A stretch of DNA of 64,000 bases from Vibrio fluminensis (lineage in GTDB: Bacteria > Pseudomonadota > Gammaproteobacteria > Enterobacterales > Vibrionaceae), in the NCBI RefSeq assembly GCF_015278125.1, contig NZ_JADILO010000025.1, positions 27,623 to 91,622 on the forward strand. The letters run 5' to 3'. Numbering within the stretch: the first letter of the stretch is position 1; each line of letters opens with the position of its first letter. Shown in pieces: positions 35,121-45,044 of the stretch. The notes under the pieces were generated by a model. It saw only the letters and a list, made by a program, of their open reading frames with translations. It made no database searches and was not told the DNA's origin. Made by a program: the position numbers and the translations under genes.

Positions 35121-37730
35121 GTGATCCGTATTGAATTACCCACTTTAATATCGAAACTGAACGCTCAAAGTAAACTGGCTTTGGAGCAAGCGGCTTCGTT
35201 ATGTATTGAACGACAGCATCCAGAGGTCACTCTGGAGCACTACTTGGATGTATTGTTAGATAATCCATTATCTGATGTCCGCATTATTATTAAGCAAGCA
35301 GGTCTTGATGTCAGTGACGTGAAAGAGGCGATTAACGCAAGTTTTAGTCGTGAGAAAAGTAGCGAAACCTATCCCGCGTTTTCCCCTTTACTTGTCGAGT
35401 TGTTACAAGAAGCGTGGTTACTGTCTTCCACTGAGTTGGAACAAAGTGAGTTGCGTTCTGGCGCTATTTTTCTCGCTTCAATCACCCGTATAGACCGTTA
35501 TCTTTCTTCTTCGCTGGCTAAGCTGTTTGATGGCATCAATCGAGAATCGTTGAAGAAAGAATTTACATTCATACTGAGTGACTCTTCAGAAACGGCAGTA
35601 AAAAGACCCAACTCGGCCTCAGAGCATTCCTTGCAGCAGCAAGCAGAAACATCGTTAGAGAAGTATTGTGAAAATGTAACTCGTCAGGCAAGAGATGGCG
35701 AGTTAGATCCTGTACTTTGTCGTGAGAATGAACTGAATCTGATGATAGACATACTTTGCCGTCGTCGAAAAAATAATCCGATTGTGGTGGGCGATGCCGG
35801 TGTAGGTAAAAGTGCGATGATCGAAGGCTTAGCTCTGCGAGTCGTAGCCGGCAATGTTCCAGACCAATTGAAACAAGTGGAACTGTACTCGTTAGATTTA
35901 GGGCGCCTCCAAGCAGGAGCTTCGGTGAAAGGGGAGTTTGAAAAACGCCTCAAAGGTGTGATTGATGCAATCAAAGAGTCACCGCAACCAATCATTCTCT
36001 TTATAGATGAAGCGCACACCTTGATTGGTTCAGGGAATCAAGAAGGGGGGAGCGACGGGGCTAACTTACTTAAGCCTGCGCTCGCTCGTGGTGAGTTAAG
36101 TACTATTGCTGCGACAACATGGAAAGAATACAAAAAATATTTCGAAAAAGATCCGGCGTTAACACGTCGTTTTCAACTCGTTAAGCTCGATGAGCCGAGT
36201 ATTGAGCAGGCCGTTGACATTCTGCGTGGACTGAATGGCGTCTACGAGAAAGCGCATAATGTACTTATCACTGACGAAGCGCTAAAAGCAGCCGCTGAGT
36301 TATCAGCGCGATATTTATCAGGCCGACAGCTACCGGACAAAGCGATTGACGTGTTAGATACGGCATGTGCTCGCATAGCGATTAATCTAACAACGCCGCC
36401 AAAAAGGCTGGCGCAACTTGAAACTCTATGCCACCAACGTCAATTAGAAATCGATATGTTGGAAAGGTCTCGCCATCTAGGGAAAGAGGTGGATTTAGAG
36501 CGCTTGGATGCACTATTGAGTCAAGAGGCAGCAGACGAAGAAGAAACCGAACAACTTACGCAGCTATGGAAAGATCAGAAAACGTTAGTAGAAGCGATAA
36601 TTGAACAGAGAACACAACTGTTACAGTTACTACAAGAAGACGATCAGCAGCGTGAGCTTTACCTATCAACAAGCCAACTGCTTCAAGAAAAATACCAAGA
36701 GTTGGATGCGATTAAGCATGATCAGCGATTGATTTATCCTGAAGTCGACGTTGCACAAATAGCAGATGTCATCGCCGATTGGACGGGTGTGCCTGTTGAC
36801 CAGATGAATTCTAACGAATTACATAAAATTACTCGTTTAACAGAGACATTAGGCAGCGTTATCAAAGGGCAAGATATCGCGATTGAGCGTGTGCACCGCC
36901 ACTTATTGACTGCGCGCGCAGACTTACGTCGTTCTGGAAGACCGAAAGGTGCATTCTTGCTTGTCGGGCCTAGTGGGGTGGGTAAAACCGAAACCGTGGT
37001 CCAGCTTGCCAAGCAGCTTTATGGCGGTAAGCAATTTCTTACTACGATTAACATGTCTGAATATCAAGAAAAGCATACGGTTTCTCGCCTAATCGGCTCC
37101 CCTCCGGGCTATGTTGGTTATGGCGAAGGGGGCATATTGACGGAAGCGATCAGGAAAATGCCATATTCTGTCGTTTTGCTTGATGAGGTTGAAAAAGCCC
37201 ACCCTGAAGTCCTCAACTTATTCTATCAAGCATTTGATAAAGGCGAGCTGGCAGATGGTGAAGGACGTTTAATCGATTGCCAAAATGTGGTGTTCTTTTT
37301 GACATCCAATTTGGGTTTCCAAACGATAGTTGATCACGCTGAACAGCCTGAAGTGATGGACCGAGAGTTGTATCCTGAGTTAGCTGCATTTTTCAAACCT
37401 GCCTTGCTTGCTCGTATGGAAGTGATTCCCTACCTACCGTTAGACAAAGAGGTATTGGCTAAAATAGTGATAGGTAAGTTATCTCGCTTAGAAGATCTGT
37501 TTAAGCAGCGCTACAACGCCAAGTTGACATTAGATGACGGCCTAGTTGATGAAATACTCCGACGCGCGACGCGCAGCGAGAATGGTGCACGTATGTTGGA
37601 AGCAATCATTGATGGTCAACTACTTCCACCGGTATCCCTGGCCTTACTTAATAAGCTTGCATTGAGAGAGCCAGTACAGCACATCCGTTTAGCTGTGCGA
37701 GATGGTGAATTTATCGGTGAGGTTGAATAA
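35121..37730 (+). CDS. tssH: T6SS sheath-recycling ATPase TssH/ClpV
   Basis: An 869-residue AAA+ ATPase of the ClpB group that disassembles contracted TssB-TssC sheaths. It starts at a GTG. The N-terminal domain (about 1-150) is the ClpV type that binds TssC. Two ATPase modules follow, with Walker A sequences GDAGVGKSA (near residue 225) and GPSGVGKTE (near 615), Walker B FIDEAHT in the first, and VVLLDEVEKAHPEV in the second. The linker coiled-coil lies at about 415-530. It follows tssL by 26 bases. Confidence 0.95.
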   Translation: MIRIELPTLISKLNAQSKLALEQAASLCIERQHPEVTLEHYLDVLLDNPLSDVRIIIKQAGLDVSDVKEAINASFSREKSSETYPAFSPLLVELLQEAWLLSSTELEQSELRSGAIFLASITRIDRYLSSSLAKLFDGINRESLKKEFTFILSDSSETAVKRPNSASEHSLQQQAETSLEKYCENVTRQARDGELDPVLCRENELNLMIDILCRRRKNNPIVVGDAGVGKSAMIEGLALRVVAGNVPDQLKQVELYSLDLGRLQAGASVKGEFEKRLKGVIDAIKESPQPIILFIDEAHTLIGSGNQEGGSDGANLLKPALARGELSTIAATTWKEYKKYFEKDPALTRRFQLVKLDEPSIEQAVDILRGLNGVYEKAHNVLITDEALKAAAELSARYLSGRQLPDKAIDVLDTACARIAINLTTPPKRLAQLETLCHQRQLEIDMLERSRHLGKEVDLERLDALLSQEAADEEETEQLTQLWKDQKTLVEAIIEQRTQLLQLLQEDDQQRELYLSTSQLLQEKYQELDAIKHDQRLIYPEVDVAQIADVIADWTGVPVDQMNSNELHKITRLTETLGSVIKGQDIAIERVHRHLLTARADLRRSGRPKGAFLLVGPSGVGKTETVVQLAKQLYGGKQFLTTINMSEYQEKHTVSRLIGSPPGYVGYGEGGILTEAIRKMPYSVVLLDEVEKAHPEVLNLFYQAFDKGELADGEGRLIDCQNVVFFLTSNLGFQTIVDHAEQPEVMDRELYPELAAFFKPALLARMEVIPYLPLDKEVLAKIVIGKLSRLEDLFKQRYNAKLTLDDGLVDEILRRATRSENGARMLEAIIDGQLLPPVSLALLNKLALREPVQHIRLAVRDGEFIGEVE

Positions 37731-37732
37731 CG

Positions 37733-39298
37733 ATGAGTCAATGGCTGGCGTTTTCAACCCAGTTAGTGGGGATTAGAGATCCCCATCAATTGGTGACTCA
37801 GTTTATCTCCCTGTTAGATCAGGAGATGGAACTCAATGACAGCTTATTACTTTTACCTTCACCGGATGGTCGAAATGTGGCATCTCATGATCAACCTGCC
37901 ACGTACAGTTGGTCTGTGGTCGATTTTGATGTGCCTTTTGCCCACGTACTTCAGTCTCGCCAGTCAAAGAGCTATACCGCCGACGAGTTGATCTTTTGGC
38001 GTTCTAATCGACATTTTGCGCAACTCGCGGAAAGGGTCGGCATGTTTGATAGCCTTCGTTTGCAGCCTTTGCCCATGGAGAGTGACTCCGTTCATTCTAT
38101 ATTAGTCACCATTGGCTCTAGCAAAGTGCTATCGGACACGTTTGCGGATGATGACTTCAAAACCTTTTTGAATGTTTTCTCGCAACAGTGGTCACTGTTA
38201 AATGAAATGGCGAAGAAGGAACAACGTCAAAAGCAAATGAAAGAGTCTCTGTCGGACATTCAAGAAGTGACGGAACAAAACTCTTTACTAGTCAATCTTG
38301 CCAATAAAATGATTGGTAAAAGTAGCGTAATGCATAAATTGCGTCAGCAGATTTTGTCTGCAGCGAGCTCTAATCTGTCGGTGATGATTCAAGGTGAAAC
38401 AGGCACGGGTAAAGAACTCGTTGCTCAAGCGATTCATGATTTTTCTAGTCGAAAACATAAGCCATTTGTCGCGGTAAATTGTGCTGCAATTCCGGAGCAC
38501 CTCTTAGAAAGTGAGCTATTTGGCTACTGCAAAGGTGCATTCTCAGGGGCCGATTCAGATAAGCTAGGGTTAATTGCGCAAGCGGATGGTGGAACGTTAT
38601 TTTTAGATGAAATTGGCGATATGCCGTTAACGTTGCAAGCTAAATTGTTGCGAGTGTTGGAAGCGCACACTTTTCGACCTCTTGGAGGTAAGCAAGAATT
38701 ACATTCTGACTTTCGCTTAGTTTCCGCGACACACGTACAACTGCAAAACCATGTCAGTCGCAAAGAGTTTCGCCAAGACCTCTATTATCGCTTGCTGCAA
38801 TACCCGATTAGCATACCGAGCCTTGCGCAGCGTAAGGGCGATCTCGCGGATTTGTGTGACTTCTTTATTCAAGAATATAACCAGAAAAACGGCACCCATA
38901 TTCGTGGCATTCATTATCAAGCGTTGGATGCCTTAGAGCAGTACTCGTTTCCGGGGAATGTGCGAGAACTCAAGCACCTCATTGAGTTTAGCTGTGTGCA
39001 AACAAGCAACAATTGCCAAATCGAACTAGACAGTTTTGAAAACCGTTTTCAGTCCTTCAATGAGTCCCTTCTTCCAATGAGTACCACAGAAGAATTGTCG
39101 GATGAGAAAAGACGTTTGGCTATGGGTAAACAGGAAGTGGTTGATGACCTTAAGCAAGCGTTAAACGATTTTGAAGCAAAGATAATCAGTGAAAGATTGG
39201 CTCGTTTTGATGGCGACCGAGCTAAAACAGCAGAAAGCTTGGGGATACCTAAGCGAACACTGGCGTACAAATGTCAGAAGTTGGAGATTGAAGCATGA
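37733..39298 (+). CDS. vasH: Sigma-54-dependent T6SS activator VasH
   Basis: A 521-residue enhancer-binding protein. The N-terminal region (about 1-175) is a GAF-like sensory domain without a receiver domain. The AAA+ domain (about 190-420) has Walker A GETGTGKE and Walker B GGTLFLDEIGDM. The sigma-54 contact loop reads GAFSGA at residues 268-273 rather than the usual GAFTGA, a conservative change. A Fis-type helix-turn-helix closes the protein (GDRAKTAESLGIPKRTLAYK). In V. cholerae, VasH with sigma-54 drives hcp operons. It follows tssH by two bases and overlaps vasI by four. Confidence 0.94.
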   Translation: MSQWLAFSTQLVGIRDPHQLVTQFISLLDQEMELNDSLLLLPSPDGRNVASHDQPATYSWSVVDFDVPFAHVLQSRQSKSYTADELIFWRSNRHFAQLAERVGMFDSLRLQPLPMESDSVHSILVTIGSSKVLSDTFADDDFKTFLNVFSQQWSLLNEMAKKEQRQKQMKESLSDIQEVTEQNSLLVNLANKMIGKSSVMHKLRQQILSAASSNLSVMIQGETGTGKELVAQAIHDFSSRKHKPFVAVNCAAIPEHLLESELFGYCKGAFSGADSDKLGLIAQADGGTLFLDEIGDMPLTLQAKLLRVLEAHTFRPLGGKQELHSDFRLVSATHVQLQNHVSRKEFRQDLYYRLLQYPISIPSLAQRKGDLADLCDFFIQEYNQKNGTHIRGIHYQALDALEQYSFPGNVRELKHLIEFSCVQTSNNCQIELDSFENRFQSFNESLLPMSTTEELSDEKRRLAMGKQEVVDDLKQALNDFEAKIISERLARFDGDRAKTAESLGIPKRTLAYKCQKLEIEA

Positions 39299-39948
39299 AG
39301 CGAAACAAACTCATGATATTGACCGTGGCGTTTTGGTTAGGAGGGGCGTCAATAGTCAACGCAAAAAGCGATGAACGATTGGTAGAGCAAGCCAACCAAT
39401 GTCGCGATATTCCCGTTAGGCTAGAGCGGCTCGCATGTTTTGATGAACTATTTTCAACGCCAGTAGAGGCGCAAGGTTTAGACGCGGAGACTCCCCATTA
39501 TTCGAGTCAATGGACGCACGCCATGGACGGTAAGCAGCAAGTACGTGTAGATGAAGGATGGGCATTGGTCACGGAACCCGGAGAAAAGGGTAATGCATGG
39601 ATCGCGATGCCAGCGCAGAACCATGATCTCGATGACGAAGACCGCTCGGTTTTACTTTTAAGCTGCATTAATAATATCAGCCGTGTCGAATTGGCATTAG
39701 CAAAACAAGTCGATGCTGCGAAGATTCAAGTGTCGACGCGTCATATGACTCAAGTATGGCGCAGTGATGACTATGGCGTGATGTTCTCTTCTGGACGTGG
39801 TATTCCGGCGATTGAAATGATGAAAGTTTTGGCGCAATCCTCCCATCTCGTTTTACGTTCAAACGCGCGATTTGCTGATGGTTTGCAGTTTAATACTCAA
39901 GATCTTAAACAGGGTCTAGAGGTTCTGCGAGAGCGATGTAGTTGGTAG
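39295..39948 (+). CDS. vasI: T6SS-associated exported protein VasI/TagO-like
   Basis: A 217-residue protein with a signal peptide (about 1-23) followed by the typical QCRDIPVRLERLACFDELF motif containing two cysteines. It corresponds in position to VCA0118 (VasI). Its role is accessory and not well understood. The ATG overlaps the vasH stop as ATGA, and the next gene follows after ten bases. Confidence 0.85.
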   Translation: MKRNKLMILTVAFWLGGASIVNAKSDERLVEQANQCRDIPVRLERLACFDELFSTPVEAQGLDAETPHYSSQWTHAMDGKQQVRVDEGWALVTEPGEKGNAWIAMPAQNHDLDDEDRSVLLLSCINNISRVELALAKQVDAAKIQVSTRHMTQVWRSDDYGVMFSSGRGIPAIEMMKVLAQSSHLVLRSNARFADGLQFNTQDLKQGLEVLRERCSW

Positions 39949-39958
39949 GACGAATAAG

Positions 39959-41374
39959 ATGGGAATGACACAATACCCGCAATGTATTGCGAAACCGATT
40001 AGTACAGAGCAGCCTGTTGGAATCAAACTAGAAGATGATCCGCAGTTTGATTTCATTGAAGACCAAATGATGAAGGTAGGCTCGCTGTCACATGGCTCAA
40101 TTGAATGGGAGAAAGTTGAGCAGGAATGCATAAAGCTGCTGAGTACACAAAGTAAAGATATCCGCTTGCTTGGATATTTGCTGCAATGCTTACACTTTCA
40201 ACCAACAACCTATAAGACCACCATTTCCTTCAAAGTGATGGAGCAGTTTTTGCGTCTATATTGGCAAGACAGTTATCCGGTTCCTGGCCCTCGTGGTAAG
40301 GGGCCACGCGGTAAGTTTTTTAACCAAATAGCTCAGCGTTTTCATTTGTTGATTGAGAAGTTTGATTTCGAACGATTAGACGACGAAGAGAGTAAAACCT
40401 TACTTGAGGTGAGCGAAGCGTGGCAAGACGCTCTCGACGAACAAGAACTGCAATCAGAATTTGTCGATCTTGTCGTGCGCCGTATTAAAACGGAAGTCTC
40501 GGCAATACAACAAAGGCAAAAAGCGGTTGAAGTAAAGACACAACAGAGTCAGAACGAGCAGACGCCGGTTAGTCAAAGTGTTGAAAGTCGGCCGGACATG
40601 ACCATTGATAACTCGAGTGACAAGTCGTCTAAGCAAACATTACTGAAAGTTGCTGAGTTTTTGAGTGAACAGGAAAACGGTAGGGCTTTAGCGATTCGCT
40701 TAAGGCGTTACGCAGTGTGGGGCGCAATCCATTCCTTGCCGGATCATAAATCGGATGGCGAAACAATGCTTCGCGGTATGCAAGCGGACAGAGTGAAAGA
40801 CTATCAAGATTTGATGCGACATCCAGACGTCAGCTTGTGGTTAAAAGTAGAGCAAAGCCTGACGCTCGCGCCATTTTGGTTTGATGGACAATTAATGAGT
40901 TACGCGATTGCCAAAGAGCTGGGGGAAGTGAGTTGGTGCCAAGCTATTGTTGATGAGACACAAACCTTTTTGACTCGCATGCCATCACTACTTGAGTTGA
41001 AGTTCAAAGGGGGAGACCCATTTGTTTCTGAACAAGTCAAAGATTGGTTAAAGACCTGTGTTCCATCCACATCGACAAAAACATCAGCGGGGAACGATTG
41101 GGATGAGGTGCGCAAAGATGCACAGGTTATCGCAGAGGAGAGTGGTATTGAACCCGCATTAATTATGTTGAATCAAGGCTTAGATTCATCGTCAGAACCA
41201 CGTGACCAATTTTATTGGCGACTAATTACCGCTGATTTGTTACGCAGTAACAAATTAGAGGCGATGGCCACTTTGCAATATCAAACCCTAGATAAACAGG
41301 TCAAATCATTATCGGTACCTGAATGGGAACCGAGTTTGATGGAACAAATAAAAAGATATACAGCGTCAGAATAG
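39959..41374 (+). CDS. tssA: T6SS cap protein TssA (VasJ type)
   Basis: A 471-residue protein with an N-terminal ImpA_N domain (about 15-150; DDPQFDFIEDQMMKVGSLS and the later PVPGPRGKGPRGKF are recognisable), a charged linker with many Gln, and a C-terminal VasJ-type domain. TssA proteins prime sheath and tube polymerisation at the baseplate and, in long forms, cap the distal end. Position matches VCA0119. It is spaced 15 bases from tssM. Confidence 0.92.
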   Translation: MGMTQYPQCIAKPISTEQPVGIKLEDDPQFDFIEDQMMKVGSLSHGSIEWEKVEQECIKLLSTQSKDIRLLGYLLQCLHFQPTTYKTTISFKVMEQFLRLYWQDSYPVPGPRGKGPRGKFFNQIAQRFHLLIEKFDFERLDDEESKTLLEVSEAWQDALDEQELQSEFVDLVVRRIKTEVSAIQQRQKAVEVKTQQSQNEQTPVSQSVESRPDMTIDNSSDKSSKQTLLKVAEFLSEQENGRALAIRLRRYAVWGAIHSLPDHKSDGETMLRGMQADRVKDYQDLMRHPDVSLWLKVEQSLTLAPFWFDGQLMSYAIAKELGEVSWCQAIVDETQTFLTRMPSLLELKFKGGDPFVSEQVKDWLKTCVPSTSTKTSAGNDWDEVRKDAQVIAEESGIEPALIMLNQGLDSSSEPRDQFYWRLITADLLRSNKLEAMATLQYQTLDKQVKSLSVPEWEPSLMEQIKRYTASE

Positions 41375-41389
41375 ACAAGGACACACCAA

Positions 41390-44300
41390 ATGTTGAGATA
41401 TATATTTAGAATAGTGAGAGCGTTAAAGCCGAGTGTAACGGCCGCGTTGCCTATATTACTATTCATCACCTTTGTTTTAGTCAATATTGCTATATGGTGG
41501 GCAGGGCCTTGGCTTGAAGTTGGTGACAAAAAACCTCTTGAAACTGTGATCTCTAGAGTGGTGGCCTGCGGACTGTTTACTCTTGGTTCTTTAGCTATAT
41601 GGGGCGTCCTTCAATGGCATAAATTGCAAGGTTATAAGAATAACCAAGTCAGGGAGGAACAGTTACGAGATGATCCAATAAAAATATTGGAAGAAAGACA
41701 AGAGACAGAATTGAATCTTGTTATGAGTAATATGAAAGAGAGTATGGGATCGGCAAATTATCTATATTCTCTGCCTTGGTATTTAGTATTAGGCTTAGAA
41801 AATGCGGGTAAAACCAGCTTAATTAACCGCTCTGGGCAAAATTTTACCTTTTCTTCCGTAATGCGCGCCTCCGGACAAAAAAGTGGCAACCCATACTCGT
41901 TTGATTGGTGGGTGGGCGAAGATTCGGTGCTAATTGACCCCGATGGCGAGTTGCTGACGCAAGGAACACGAAGCGACTCAAACAACGGTGAAATGGAAAG
42001 ACGCTTGTGGTTGCACTTTGTTAAATGGCTGGAAAAAACTCGTAGCCGTCGCCCATTGAACGGAATCGTATTGGCGCTCGATATCTCTCATCTTGCGACC
42101 GCGACGACCTCAGAGCGTAAAGCTTATGCCAGTCTTTTAAGAGCGCGCGTAAAAGAGTTAACCGAGACGCTATCAACACGTGTCCCTGTCTATATTACCC
42201 TGACCAAGCTCGATCTTTTGTATGGATTTGAACCGTTCTTTAAGCACTACAACAAAACGCAACGTGAGGAAGTACTGGGTTTCACGTTCGCGATGGATTC
42301 TGTTAATAATCCGGATTTCTGGTTAGAAGAACTCATGGTTGAGTATGGTGAGTTTGTTGAACGAATTAACGGACTATTACCTCATGCTACCTCAACAACG
42401 ATGAGTTTAGATGAGCGAAACGCTATTTATAGCTTTACGCGACAAATAGCCGGCATTAAAGATATTTTGCATCTGTTCTTACAAGAAGCTTTAGCAAGTG
42501 ACCAGTATTCAATCGCGGCACTGGTGCGAGGGGTGTATTTCACCTCGGTGTATCAGCAAGGTGTTCCGACGAATGCTTTTGATGATGCAGCGTCACGCCG
42601 TTATGGGCTCTCTCATGCGATAAATACCGCACAAAGAGCGAAAAACTCTACGGTCTATTTTACCGAAAAACTCTTCACTAACATTATCTATCCTGAAGCG
42701 GGTATTGCGAGTGATAATAGCCGTGTAGCCAAAGGCTCTCGTCGTGTTATGGGATTATGTTTGACCGTGTGTTTGATTGTGACTGCTCTATTAATTGGCA
42801 CGTGGCATCAAAACTATCTAAAGAATTTTGAACGTTCTGATAATGTATTAGCAAAGGTCAATCAATACAAAACTCAATTCGAAGGTCAACCGCATATATT
42901 GTCACAAAAACAGGCACTCGACCCACTAAACCAGATTAGGGAAGCGATGCTAGAGTTTGGGTATTTTCGTGAAAAAGCCCCTTACGTGACTGACTTCGGC
43001 TTATATCAGGGACACACCATTGGCCCTAAAGTGGAAGAGACTTACCTAGGTTTGCTTAAGACTCAGTTTTTGCCGTTACTAATGGCAGAACTCGTCAATG
43101 AGATGAACCTAGCGAGAACGGATGAAGAAAAATTATCAGCACTGCGTATTTATCGCATGTTGGTTGATAGAAGTGGCCGACATGAAGATTTTATCTATGA
43201 CTATTTTAGTCGCAGTTGGCAACGCTCTTTCTCTGGCCAAAAGCGAGTTCAAGAACAGTTATATACGCACTTGGAATATGCACTCAACCATACCAATCTT
43301 CAGGGCGAAAGACTAAGAGGTGATGCAACAGCAGAACAAATTCTAAGACCTTATGATCTTGTTATATCTCGTGCGCAAATGCAATTGAGTGCTATGCCGA
43401 TAGCTGAGCGTGTTTATCGTAATTTGAAGCTTAATTCTCAGAGCATTTTAGGGCCGTCAGCAAGTTTACGCAGCCTCGTTGGGCCAGTATTTGACGTCGT
43501 CTTCGCTGAAGATATTAATAATGTGGACAATTATTACATTCCGCAACTTTTGACCAAAAAAGGCTTTGAAGAATACTTATTACCAAAATCAGAAGAAGTT
43601 TCTGAGTTGGCACTGATCGATACTTGGGTACTAGGTCTAGCAAAAACAGCGCAATTTAGCGAAGCGGATAAGCAAGCGTTGCAGGATGACATAAGAAGGC
43701 TTTATGTTGCTGACTACACACAGACTTGGCGCTCGGCAATCAATGAGCTTGATATAAAGTACTTTAATGATATCAATGAAGCGGTCGCGGTACTGGATAA
43801 CATTACCAGTAGCACTGAGCCTATGCAGCGTTTGCTGAGAACGCTGAATACCAATACCCATTTATTTGCCAACTTGGCAGAGGATAGTGAAGCTCAGAAA
43901 GCGTTGTTGAAAACGTCTAAATATCAAGTGGCCTCACAGATTGAAGCGCCATTTACAGAATTAAACGACATGCTACGTCCTGTCGGCGGTAAGCCAGCTT
44001 ACATTATGGAAGTTTTGGCATCTGTTGAGGACCTGAAGAACTATATGGCGGCGATTAAAAATGCCCCAGATGTTGGTATGGCGGCTCTTGAAGCGACAAA
44101 AGCGAGAACGAAACTCATCAATGCTGATCCGATCTATACGTTAAACCGCATCTCCTCAGGTTTACCAGCACCGTTAGATCGAATGTTTGCTAAGTTAGCG
44201 AATGAGAGCTGGTTTGTGGTCAAGCAAGAGGCTCTACAGCAATTAGAAATTCGTTGGAGTGAAGATGTTTATAGACCGTTCCAAGCTAAACTTGCAGGTC

Positions 44301-44935
44301 GTTATCCATTTAAACAAAATGCGCGAAAAGATGTTTCTTTGAAAGATTTTGAGAGCTTTTTTGCCCCAAATGGCCGACTCGATCGTTTCTACAATGAGCA
44401 ACTCAAGCTATTTGTTGAAGAGAAAATTCCGACGACAGAAGGCCAAGCTCAGCAGCCATTGATTCGTCCAGCGATACTGGCTCAGATCCAGCAGGCGAGG
44501 AAAATTCGTGAAGCTTTCTTTAATCGCAAAGGTGTACTCGATGTGAGCTTTTCTGTTGAGCCACTTAGCTTAACGAGCAATAAACGTCGTAGTTTACTCA
44601 ATATAGATGGCCAGTTTTTAACCTATAGCCATGGGCCAAGAGAAACGGTAGAACTTATTTGGCCAAACACGCTGCGGGACTCGGCGGTATCAAAAGTCAC
44701 GCTTATTCCGACCAAGAGTAATCGTTCACCGCGAAGTGTCCAACTTCAAGGGCCATGGGCATTCTTCCGTTTACTTGATCAAGCTGCTGTGACTGGAGCG
44801 AGTCCAACATCAGTGGATTATAAATTCAAAGTCGCTGGGGGTGAGATGGTCTACAGAATTAACTCAGAAGCAGATGCTAACCCATTTACCGAGCGATTGT
44901 TTAAGTCGTTTAGATTATCAAGAGCCCTTTACTGA
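41390..44935 (+). CDS. tssM: T6SS inner-membrane protein TssM (IcmF-like)
   Basis: An 1181-residue protein forming the core of the membrane complex. Two membrane helices near the N terminus (about 18-40 and 53-72) and a third at about 450-470 frame a cytoplasmic domain with an intact Walker A GLENAGKTS (from residue 135). The large periplasmic part (about 475-1181) ends in the TssJ-binding domain with RETVELIWPN and a final FRLSRALY. Length is typical. It is the last structural gene before vgrG; a strong hairpin follows its stop. Confidence 0.95.
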   Translation: MLRYIFRIVRALKPSVTAALPILLFITFVLVNIAIWWAGPWLEVGDKKPLETVISRVVACGLFTLGSLAIWGVLQWHKLQGYKNNQVREEQLRDDPIKILEERQETELNLVMSNMKESMGSANYLYSLPWYLVLGLENAGKTSLINRSGQNFTFSSVMRASGQKSGNPYSFDWWVGEDSVLIDPDGELLTQGTRSDSNNGEMERRLWLHFVKWLEKTRSRRPLNGIVLALDISHLATATTSERKAYASLLRARVKELTETLSTRVPVYITLTKLDLLYGFEPFFKHYNKTQREEVLGFTFAMDSVNNPDFWLEELMVEYGEFVERINGLLPHATSTTMSLDERNAIYSFTRQIAGIKDILHLFLQEALASDQYSIAALVRGVYFTSVYQQGVPTNAFDDAASRRYGLSHAINTAQRAKNSTVYFTEKLFTNIIYPEAGIASDNSRVAKGSRRVMGLCLTVCLIVTALLIGTWHQNYLKNFERSDNVLAKVNQYKTQFEGQPHILSQKQALDPLNQIREAMLEFGYFREKAPYVTDFGLYQGHTIGPKVEETYLGLLKTQFLPLLMAELVNEMNLARTDEEKLSALRIYRMLVDRSGRHEDFIYDYFSRSWQRSFSGQKRVQEQLYTHLEYALNHTNLQGERLRGDATAEQILRPYDLVISRAQMQLSAMPIAERVYRNLKLNSQSILGPSASLRSLVGPVFDVVFAEDINNVDNYYIPQLLTKKGFEEYLLPKSEEVSELALIDTWVLGLAKTAQFSEADKQALQDDIRRLYVADYTQTWRSAINELDIKYFNDINEAVAVLDNITSSTEPMQRLLRTLNTNTHLFANLAEDSEAQKALLKTSKYQVASQIEAPFTELNDMLRPVGGKPAYIMEVLASVEDLKNYMAAIKNAPDVGMAALEATKARTKLINADPIYTLNRISSGLPAPLDRMFAKLANESWFVVKQEALQQLEIRWSEDVYRPFQAKLAGRYPFKQNARKDVSLKDFESFFAPNGRLDRFYNEQLKLFVEEKIPTTEGQAQQPLIRPAILAQIQQARKIREAFFNRKGVLDVSFSVEPLSLTSNKRRSLLNIDGQFLTYSHGPRETVELIWPNTLRDSAVSKVTLIPTKSNRSPRSVQLQGPWAFFRLLDQAAVTGASPTSVDYKFKVAGGEMVYRINSEADANPFTERLFKSFRLSRALY

Positions 44936-44941
44936 TAGTTA

Positions 44942-44966
44942 GCCAGAGCGTGATCGACGCTCTGGC
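44942..44966 (+). terminator. Hairpin between tssM and vgrG
   Basis: GCCAGAGCGT and ACGCTCTGGC form a perfect ten-base stem with a five-base loop, seven bases after the tssM stop. The sequence after it (AATCATAACT) is not U-rich, so complete termination is unlikely. It may protect the upstream mRNA or give partial termination before the effector module. Confidence 0.5.
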
Positions 44967-45044
44967 AATCATAACTAAGGATTAAGTCGAATAGGGACGA
45001 GCAAAACTGTTCGAAGACGAAAAGAATTGAAAAAGGCACATTGG

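Noticed and set aside
45027..45044. TTG at 45027 as the vgrG start
   Set aside because: The ATG at 45045 has a well-placed AAAAGG, and the family N terminus begins there.
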